In this document: in pieces, positions 1-7,227 of the stretch
How positions within the stretch are numbered: position 1 is the stretch's first letter
How the letters are laid out: every line of letters starts with the position of its first letter
DNA from: DATKMS01 sp041497995
Lineage (GTDB): Bacteria > Desulfobacterota > Binatia > HRBIN30
Assembly: GCA_041497995.1 (NCBI GenBank)
Contig: JBGQHM010000345.1
Span: 1-7,227 of the forward strand
Direction of reading: 5' to 3'
DNA: 7,227 bases
Position numbers and translations under genes: made by a program
Notes under the pieces: model-generated
The model's input: the letters and a program-made list of their open reading frames with translations, nothing else
Databases searched by the model: none
What the model was told of the DNA's origin: nothing

Positions 1-1074
1 ATGCGCCTCACCACCGAGCTTGGCGGCCCGTCCGCGAAGGCCGTAGATTCTATGGCCGCGTTACTCCGCCCGGCGGGATTTCAGTATCACGAGCTGTTCG
101 ACGCGGTCCTGCACACGTTGGTGGAACGAGTGCCCAGCGCCAAAGGTGACATCGCGTACGACTACGGCGACGCACCAGGATATGCGGCCGGTGTGCTTCT
201 GGATGGCGGCGACAAGACAATTGCGCCACCCATCGTCGCGCGCGAAGAACGTCTGCTGGGATGGCCGAGACCTCGTGACGTCGATGAGCTGTCGTTCGGT
301 GCGGGCGCGCTGTTCGCGGCACACGACCATCCCGACGTTGTCGACGCCGCTGCTGCCGAGCGCTCGCTGCGTCGATATCTCTTGCTCTCAGGGAGTCTTG
401 CGATCGCCGACCGCTACTACGTGGATTGGCTCGACTGGCTGACCGGCGGCGGCGGCTTCGAGTATGGCCCCACCGTCCTCGGCGCACAGATCGCCACGAC
501 GCAACTGCGCTACGCGGAGCATTTTCCGACCCAACGCATCGGTTGGTTTCTGCAGCCGCTGCAAGTCGGGCGCGCGTTGATCGACGGCGCCGACCGATCA
601 GCGTGGGACCCGGCGCACCATGTGTATCGAGCGCGTCCCGACAACGACACCATCTGGCTACTACCCAACGCGATGATGATCATCGATCTGCTGCAAGCGC
701 ACGCGGTAACCCACGACACGTCATCTCTGGCCCGCGCTGAAGAAGCGGCCGACGGTCTGGATTTGCTCTGGGACGAGCAGCGCGGCGCCTACGTCGCGAG
801 CTCCGAGCAGATGGGTGACAATGCCTACGAGTCACTGTCGACGAACAGCTACGCGGCGCTGGCGTTGCTGCGTCTCTCCCAGGCGACGGAGAAGCCCGCG
901 TACCGCGATCGTGCGCTGCGCGTCTTCGACTTCATCAATCGCGATCTCTACGCGGGCGGCATCGTCTACCATCACTTGTATCGCGGGCGTCGCGCCGCCG
1001 GCGACATCTGGTGCACGGGCTGCAACTGGCGGGTGCTGAGTGAGCTGACCGAGCTGGGGCGCGTTGCAAAGTAG
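1..1074 (+). CDS. Unrecognised alpha/alpha-barrel-like protein, possibly 5'-partial
   Basis: A 357-residue frame runs from an ATG at the first base to TAG at 1072-1074. Because the ATG is on the window edge, the true start may be further upstream. I see no signal peptide or membrane segment. The protein is rich in Trp, Tyr and Leu helices spaced in a repeated way: FEYGP (153-157), IGWFLQPLQVGRAL (180-193), IWLLPNAMMIIDLL (218-231), LLWDEQRGAYVAS (255-267), TNSYAALALLRLS (281-293) and the terminal block with WCTGCNWR (337-344). Helical hairpins joined by glycine/aromatic loops, with the pattern 'WDEQRGAY...NSYAALALLRL...YRDRA', recall alpha/alpha-toroid proteins such as six-hairpin glycosidases, the N-acylglucosamine 2-epimerase family and the C-terminal part of YyaL-type (DUF255) proteins. 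No catalytic motif identifies a substrate. Two cysteines (338, 341) form a CxxC near the end. It converges on cofE with 6 bases between stops. Coding is convincing; the fold is an inference and the function is unknown. Confidence 0.
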   Translation: MRLTTELGGPSAKAVDSMAALLRPAGFQYHELFDAVLHTLVERVPSAKGDIAYDYGDAPGYAAGVLLDGGDKTIAPPIVAREERLLGWPRPRDVDELSFGAGALFAAHDHPDVVDAAAAERSLRRYLLLSGSLAIADRYYVDWLDWLTGGGGFEYGPTVLGAQIATTQLRYAEHFPTQRIGWFLQPLQVGRALIDGADRSAWDPAHHVYRARPDNDTIWLLPNAMMIIDLLQAHAVTHDTSSLARAEEAADGLDLLWDEQRGAYVASSEQMGDNAYESLSTNSYAALALLRLSQATEKPAYRDRALRVFDFINRDLYAGGIVYHHLYRGRRAAGDIWCTGCNWRVLSELTELGRVAK

Positions 1075-1080
1075 CGTCGC

Positions 1081-1833
1081 TTAGCGAAACAGGTCGAACT
1101 CGCGGGCGCGGATGAGGCTCTTGGCGTTGCCCTCCGCCGGAGTGAACTCGTAGCCGCGGACGAGCGCGGCCGGGATGCCGTCGCCCTTGCGCATTACCAG
1201 GCCAGCTCCTGCGGCAAGTGCGTCAGCCTGCGCCATCACTGTGTGATGCAACTCGCGTCCGCTCATGTCGTGCTGGCCGCGCAGGTCGAGTTGCGCCTCC
1301 ATGCCGGCGACGCCGAGCGCGAAGTCGACAAGACCTTCGCGCCATGGGCGCCCGAAGGTGTCGGTGATCAGCACCGCGATGTTGACGCCGGCGCGTTGGC
1401 GGATGGCGCTGCGCAGGCGCTGTGCTGAGGCATCGGGATCCTTCGGGAGCAGGATCACGATGTCAGGACCGAGGCTGTTAGACTCGTCGACCCCCGCGTT
1501 GGCGCACACCCACCCCGGGCCGGTCTCGACGATGAGGTGGCCGCGATCCATTTTGATGATGCGGTGCGTCTCGCGCAGAATCACCTCGATGATGCGCGGG
1601 TCCTTGTCGGTGGTTTGCGCGGCGATCTGCTGCGCGAACGGCGACGCGGTGATTTCGCTCAGTCGTGCAACGCGGCCCTCCGCCTTCGATACCACCTTCT
1701 GACACACGACGAGGATGTCGCCGCCGGATGGTTGCAGACCGCTGTGACCGAGACCATCTAGCAGGAGCGTGGCGAGGTCATCGCCCGGTTGCACGAGGGG
1801 GATGCCGGCAATCGGGATGATCGATATGGTCAT
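1081..1833 (-). CDS. cofE: Coenzyme F420-0:L-glutamate ligase (CofE)
   Basis: A cytosolic enzyme of 250 residues that adds L-glutamate to F420-0 and then further gamma-linked glutamates, using GTP and divalent metals; this is the last step of F420 synthesis. Family signatures are visible in order: a CQKVVSKAEGR block (44-54), an ILRETHRIIKM stretch (86-95), GWVCANAGVDESN (107-119), ITDTFGRPWREG (156-167), FALGVAGM (171-178), DLRGQHDMSGRELHHTVMA (183-201) and RKGDGIPAALVRG (215-227). The length matches stand-alone archaeal-type CofE. The C-terminal FMN/nitroreductase-like domain of mycobacterial FbiB is absent, since the stop TAA follows directly after the ligase domain. The ATG overlaps the cofD stop (ATGA, 4 bases), and a GGAG lies 8 bases upstream, inside cofD, so translation is probably coupled. 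It is the last gene of the operon; no terminator hairpin fits in the 6 bases before the convergent gene's stop. Identification is secure. Confidence 0.96.
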   Translation of the reverse strand: MTISIIPIAGIPLVQPGDDLATLLLDGLGHSGLQPSGGDILVVCQKVVSKAEGRVARLSEITASPFAQQIAAQTTDKDPRIIEVILRETHRIIKMDRGHLIVETGPGWVCANAGVDESNSLGPDIVILLPKDPDASAQRLRSAIRQRAGVNIAVLITDTFGRPWREGLVDFALGVAGMEAQLDLRGQHDMSGRELHHTVMAQADALAAGAGLVMRKGDGIPAALVRGYEFTPAEGNAKSLIRAREFDLFR

Positions 1834-2792
1834 CGGTGCAGCTCCGCAAGCACCGTCTGCGCGAGACGGCGTGATTTGGCCGGGCTGGTCATGAGCGTAT
1901 CCGTGACAACGGGTCGCATGCCGAGTGCAGCGACGCGCGGCGCCAACGCTGCGTCGCGACGGTCCATGACAAAGACGTCGGCGCAGTCGCGGTAGAGGCG
2001 CGCCACGCCGACCGGCGACACTTCGTGGCCCAGGCCCCTGAGCATGCGGTGCAGCGGTCCCTTGATCGGCGCACCGGCGACGATCGGACTAATGGCGGCA
2101 ACCGGCGCCCGCGTCGTGCGCAGCGCGTCGCGCATGCCGTGTAGGGACAGGATCGGTCCGATGCTCACGAACGGATTGCTCGGTGGGATGATGACAAGAT
2201 CCGCTCGTTGCAGCGCCGCCACAGCCCCGGCTGCCGGTCGCGCCTGCCGCGCGCCACGCAGCGTGATGCGTTGCACGCGACCGCGCCCCCGGCCGCGCAC
2301 GAGATACTGCTGGAAGGGAAGGGGGCCGCGTCCCGCTACCTGCACTACGGTGCGGACGGGTGCATCACTCATTGGCAGCACGCGGACGCGCACGCCGTGT
2401 GCGCGTGTGATGGCCGCGGTGACCGCGGTCAAGGTGTCACCCCGTCGCAGCGCATCGGTGCGGAAGATGTGTGTCGCGAGATCGGTGTCTCCGAGGCGGA
2501 ACCACGTCGCATCGTAGAACCGGCCCAGGGCATCCAGACACTGCATGGTGTCGTCCGCGATCCCCCAACCCTGGACGGGATCAACGACTCCGGCCAGGGT
2601 GTAGATTACCGTGTCCACGTCTGGAGAGACATGGAGGCCGAAGAAGGTTTCGTCATCCCCGGTGTTGACGATGACCGTGAGGCGGCGTGGATCAAGGAGC
2701 GAGCTGAGGCCCCGTAGGAAGCGCGCCGCGCCCACTCCCCCAGCCAGCACCGTCACTCGCTCCGTCAGTCTGGTTGGGTGCAATCCTGCCAT
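1830..2792 (-). CDS. cofD: 2-phospho-L-lactate transferase (CofD/FbiA family)
   Basis: Transfers the phospholactyl-type moiety from its GDP/guanosine-activated donor to Fo, giving F420-0 (or dehydro-F420-0 if phosphoenolpyruvate is the precursor). From the ATG at 2792 the protein has 320 residues, normal for the family. Motifs: the nucleotide/substrate-binding start VTVLAGGVGAARFLRG (13-28), NTGDDE (43-48), GLHVSPDVDTVIYTLAG (52-68), GWGIADDT (75-82), LGDTDLATHIFRTD (100-113), VIIPPSNPFVSIGPIL (200-215), SPIVAGAPIKGP and a C-terminal LYRDCADVFVMDRRD. The start is uncertain. The frame is open to an ATG at 2876, which would add 28 unlike residues. The ATG at 2792 has only a distant GGAAG. A GTG at 2756 would give a start 'MTVLAGG', close to most relatives, with GGAG 3 bases away. 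Depending on the start, it overlaps cofH by about 101 or 65 bases. It overlaps cofE by 4 bases. Function is secure; which donor (lactate, PEP or 3-phosphoglycerate derived) is used cannot be read from this. Confidence 0.94.
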   Translation of the reverse strand: MAGLHPTRLTERVTVLAGGVGAARFLRGLSSLLDPRRLTVIVNTGDDETFFGLHVSPDVDTVIYTLAGVVDPVQGWGIADDTMQCLDALGRFYDATWFRLGDTDLATHIFRTDALRRGDTLTAVTAAITRAHGVRVRVLPMSDAPVRTVVQVAGRGPLPFQQYLVRGRGRGRVQRITLRGARQARPAAGAVAALQRADLVIIPPSNPFVSIGPILSLHGMRDALRTTRAPVAAISPIVAGAPIKGPLHRMLRGLGHEVSPVGVARLYRDCADVFVMDRRDAALAPRVAALGMRPVVTDTLMTSPAKSRRLAQTVLAELHR

Positions 2793-5700
2793 ACGTGGTT
2801 GTGCGTTCTTCCGGAATCCGTCCCGCCGCTTCGATGAGGGCGCGGATTTGCTCGACAGGGATGTACTCACCGGCATCGCCCCCCGCGGACTTGGTGATCT
2901 GCTCTTCCATCAGCGTGCCGCCAAAGTCGTTGACTCCGGCCTTGAACGTCAGCTGCGCCAGCTCGGTGCCGAGCTTGACCCACGATGTCTGGAGGTTGTT
3001 GATCCATCCCCGCAGCATCAAGCGCGAGACGGCGTACATGCGCAGGTCAACCGCGCCCTTCGGTGGCGGATCGACTAGGCCCTTCTGGTACAGCACGGTG
3101 TAGGTGTGGATGAAGCGCAGCGGCACGAATTCGGTGAACCCGCCGGTCTCCTTCTGGAGCGAGCGCAGCAACTCGATATGCCGCACGACGTGCTCGGGCT
3201 TCTCCACGTGTCCGTACATGATTGTTGAGGTGGTGCGGATGCCGAGGCGATGTGCCGTGGTGATGATCTCGACCCAGGTGCGGACATCGACCTTCTTGTG
3301 ACTCAAGATCTCGCGCACGTCGTCGTCAAGGATCTCGGCTGCGGTCCCAGGGATGGTGCCGAGGCCGGCGTCGCGCAGCATCGAGATGTAGTCGCGATAG
3401 TTCATACCGGTGCGTCGCGCGCCGTACATGATCTCCATCGGCGAGAAGGCGTGCACGTGGATCTGCGGGAAACGGGCTTTGATTGCGATGAGCAGGTCGC
3501 GATAGCCGAACGCATCCATTTCAGGGTTGATGCCACCCTGCATGCAGATCTCGGTGGCGCCGCGGTCGACGGCGTCCTGGACCTTGTTCAGGACGTCCTC
3601 GGTGCTGTCCGTGCGCGCATCGTCGTCCTTGCGATGCCGCGCGAAGGCACAGAACTGGCAGCCGACGAAGCAGACGTTGGTGAAGTTGATGTTGCGATTG
3701 ACCACGTACGTGATGACCGATCCGACATCAGCGGCGCGGATGTAGTCGGCCGTGCGAATCAGCGCCACCAGGTCGGTGCCCTCCGCATGCAGGAGAGTAA
3801 GCCCGTCATCGAAGCTCAGCTCGGCACCGCCGATGGCACGTTCGAGAATGGGACGAATCTGCGGCTGCGCGGCACCGATGACCGTTTCGAGTGGCCGTCC
3901 GTCGTCCGCGAGCTCGCGCAATTGTTTCATGAGCATAGTGGGACTCCTCTCTCGGCGGCGATTCGCGCCACCGGGGCGCGCAGAGCCGGGTCGAGAAAGC
4001 CCGGGCGCGCGACGTACTCGGCATAAATTGGCAAGCGGGGCCGCAGCGTGAAGCCTTCAGCGCGGCAGGTCTCGGCGAGCGCGGCGACGTGCGGCCAGGG
4101 CGCCTCGGGATTGACGTAGTCCGGCGTCAGTGGCGACATGCCGCCCCAGTCGTTGATGCCGGCGCTGAGAAAGAGGCGATGGTCGTACGGACTGAGATTC
4201 GGCGGTGCCTGGATGTTCATGTCGCTCATCATGAGGCGTGCGGCCGCGATCGTCCGCGCCATGTCGAGACTGCTCGGTTCGGGACTGGCCGCCATGCGCG
4301 TCGTCGCTTTGGCGCGGAAATTCTGGATGATGATCTCCTGAATGTGTCCGTACGCGCGGTGCAGGTCGCGGATGGCTGCCAGACTGGCGACGACTTCGGC
4401 GCGGGTCTCGCCGATACCGAGGAGGATGCCGGTTGTGAACGGGATGCCCAGCTCACCGGCATGCCGCATCATTTCGAGCCGCAGCGCGGGATCCTTGTCG
4501 GGCGCGTTGTAGTGCACCTCGCCCTTCGCGCGCAGCCGGGGGCTGACGTTCTCCAGCATCAGCCCCATACTGACATTCAGCGGTTTGAGTGTGGCCATCT
4601 CCTCGCGGCTCATCAGACCGGCGTTGGTGTGGGGAAGGAGACCTTCCTCGATTGCGATTTCACACGCCTGTGCCACGTATCCAATGGTGCTCGTGTGTCC
4701 GAGCACTTGCAAGGTGGAGCGATACGACCGAAACGCGAGCTCTGGCTTGTCACCTAAGCACATGAGCGCTTCGATGCACTGTAGTGCGTGTCCGTTGCGC
4801 GAGCCGGCGCGGATCTCTTCGGGGAGCATGGTCCAGGCGTGGACGTCATTGGGGTCACTGCGGAACGTGCAGTACGAGCACCGATCGCGACACAGGTTGG
4901 TGATCGGGAGAAACACTTTGGGCGAGTACGTGACGGTCGTTCCCTTGCGGCGCGTGCGTAGGTGCCCGGCGACGGCGAGGACGGCGCTCAGTTCGTCAGG
5001 GGCTTCCACCTGGAGCACCGCGAGCGCATCGGCGGCACCGATGGAGGCACCGTTCAGCGCCTGTTCGAGCGGTTGTCGCACCGCGGCGCGAAGCCCGTGC
5101 AGCCGACTTGCGGCGACAGCTGCGTCGGTGGTGGACAGCATGCGGCGCCTGTTATCACAACGGCTACGCTGTGCATAGCAGGGCAGGGGAACGTGCGTGA
5201 AATGCGTATGGACGAGCGGAACTTACGCGCTCAGGGCAGTGACGTGCCGCCGCAGCCGCAACGCTAACAGACCGTCCGCATCACGGTTGTCACGCAGGAA
5301 GGCGATGACGCGGGGCAGCTCCCACGGATCGAAAATGTCGGTGCACCGTGCGAGCAGCTCATTGTAGGTTGCGTCGGGCATGGAGGCGATGCTGACCTCG
5401 GGATCGTCAGCGGCGTCGAAGGCGATCACCAGTCGATCCGGATCAATCTGATTGATGACCTCGTGGACCGCCGAGAGGAGGCTGTCGATCTTGGTGGGAC
5501 GCAGGGCATGCGGATAGAACTTGAGGTCCAATCCACGGCGCAGATCGTTGGGGTCGATCTGCACCTCGGAGTTCCCAACCTCGAGTGCCCCCGGGGCGAA
5601 GCGATAGACGCGCTCGTCTTCGATGGAGGCACGGCTGGCGCTGACGATGTACGACCGGTCACCGTCGCTGACCTCAAACGTCAGCGTGGCCATCGGGTCC

Positions 5701-7227
5701 CAGACGGGGCGGCTGGCACGCAACTGCGACCCGCTGCGCCACAGGCACGCGACATGATGTGTGTGGTGTTTGGCGAGAAACTGGTCGTACATGTTGTCGC
5801 CTTCGGCATTGCCGAGGAGGGCGCCCCCAAGGTCGAGGAGCGGGCACAGCTCGCCGCAGTCGCGGCATGCAAGGAAGTGGAGGGTGTCGTGCAGGCCCAT
5901 CAGTGTAGCTGCGAATTTTGTGTGGCGGCGCGTGCGGGGATCGTCACGATGAACTGCGTGCCTTGGCCGGCCTCGCTGCGCACCCGCAGATCGCCGCCGA
6001 GGAGCTCGATCAGGCGCGTGGCGATACGCAGCCCCAAGCCCAAGCCGCGGAAGCGCCGGCGGGCCGACGCATCAGCCTGCGAGAGCCCTTCGAGCGCGCG
6101 AACGATCTCCTCGCGCTGCATGCCGATGCCGCTGTCGCTCACCTCGATCTCGACGGCTCCGGGTTGCGGTGCGCGGCGCACCGCAACGGAAACCGATCCA
6201 GCAGCGGTGAACTTGACTGCGTTGTCCAGTAGTGCCCACAGCACGCGCTCGACCTTCTCCTCGTCACTGATGGCGGACAGTGCGCCAGTTGACAGCTCGG
6301 TGCGCAGCAGCAAGCCCTTCTCGTTGGCGAGTGGCTGAAACTTTTCGACAGCGCGTGCGACGGTGTCGCCGAGGTTGAACGGGCGGATGTTGAGCGCGAT
6401 CTCGCCGGCGTCGAGCGCATTCAGCAGCAGCACGCCTTCCACCAGATTCAGGAGCTCGATCGAGTTCACCTGAATGCGTTCCAGCGCGGTGCGCTGATCC
6501 GGGTCGACCACGCGTTGCAACTCTTCGGCGAGGATGGCGCTGTAGCCAATGATGGCGCTCAGCGGCGTGCGCAGCTCGTGAGAGAGATTGGCGAGGAAGT
6601 CTTCCTTCATGCGGCGGGCGCGCAGATTGGTGCGGCGGCGCGCGACGGCACGGCGCACTAGGTCGGAGATCTGTGGGACGTCGAAGGGCTTGGAGATGTA
6701 GTCGAACACGCCCTGCCGCAGCCCTTTGATGGCGGAGTCGAGCGAGCTGTACCCGGTGACGACGATCACCTCGATGTCGGAGTCGTACGCCTTGATGCGC
6801 TCCATCACCTCCACCCCGGACATCGCCGGCATCCGCAAGTCCAGCGTCACGACGTCGATGGGCGTCGATTGCAAGATCTCCATCGCCTGCTGACCGCCGC
6901 TCGCCGTGTACACGTTGTACGACGGCTTGAAAATCATGCGCAGGGACTCGGCCGGACCCCGTTCATCGTCGACGATCAGTAGCGACGCTCTCTCTTCCAT
7001 ACGGACCTTCACCTCGTTGAATGGGCAGGCCCGCGAGGAGCATAGACAATGCCAAGTTGCGGCAGAGGCGTCGACCACGCGGTCGCCGCGTGAAACAGCT
7101 TGTGATTTCAGGGAAATCTATCGGCGATCACAGAAGAAGCGGCCCGGCGGGCCCGTCCTGGAAAAGGACAGAGCGTTCAAAGTTGGACGCCGATGGCGAG
7201 GAAGTAGCGTTCGAGGGCCGACTACGC

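Overview
The window is 7.2 kb of high-GC, densely packed bacterial DNA. One gene lies on the plus strand (1-1074). At least six genes' worth of information lies on the minus strand, read from about 7000 down to 1081. The best-supported content is a four-gene coenzyme F420 biosynthesis cluster on the minus strand, in transcription order cofG (5141-3927), cofH (3936-2692), cofD (2792-1830) and cofE (1833-1081). CofG and CofH are separate radical-SAM proteins, and CofE is a single-domain protein without the FMN reductase domain fused in actinobacterial FbiB. This argues against a typical actinobacterium. An uncultured high-GC Gram-negative or other environmental bacterium fits better, but the sequence alone does not fix the phylum.

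Layout from the left: a soluble alpha-helical protein of unknown specific function, probably an alpha/alpha-barrel of the six-hairpin glycosidase type, runs 1-1074 and converges on cofE with 6 bases between the stop codons. The F420 genes follow, each overlapping the next (10 bases cofG/cofH, about 101 or 65 bases cofH/cofD depending on the cofD start, 4 bases cofD/cofE), so they almost certainly form one translationally coupled operon. After an 81-base gap comes a 225-aa protein I do not recognise, with a cysteine/histidine cluster near its N-terminus. Its start codon shares one base with the stop of a REC-HisKA-HATPase signalling protein (7000-5900). Upstream of that kinase is a sigma-54-like promoter element (7039-7055), a short perfect inverted repeat (7104-7118), and weak hairpins (7141-7169) that may terminate a minus-strand gene lying beyond the window.

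How the genes work together: CofG and CofH build the deazaflavin Fo from tyrosine and a riboflavin precursor. CofD attaches the phospholactyl-type side chain and CofE adds glutamates. The guanylyltransferase (CofC/FbiD) that supplies CofD's substrate is not in the window. The kinase and the unknown protein may be a separate two-gene unit or the head of the same transcript; their link to F420 is only positional. I did not find a clearly new defence, mobile or RNA-based system here. The parts most worth a second look are the unknown protein coupled to the receiver-kinase, the FbiC-like look of the split CofG/CofH pair, and the long cofH/cofD overlap.
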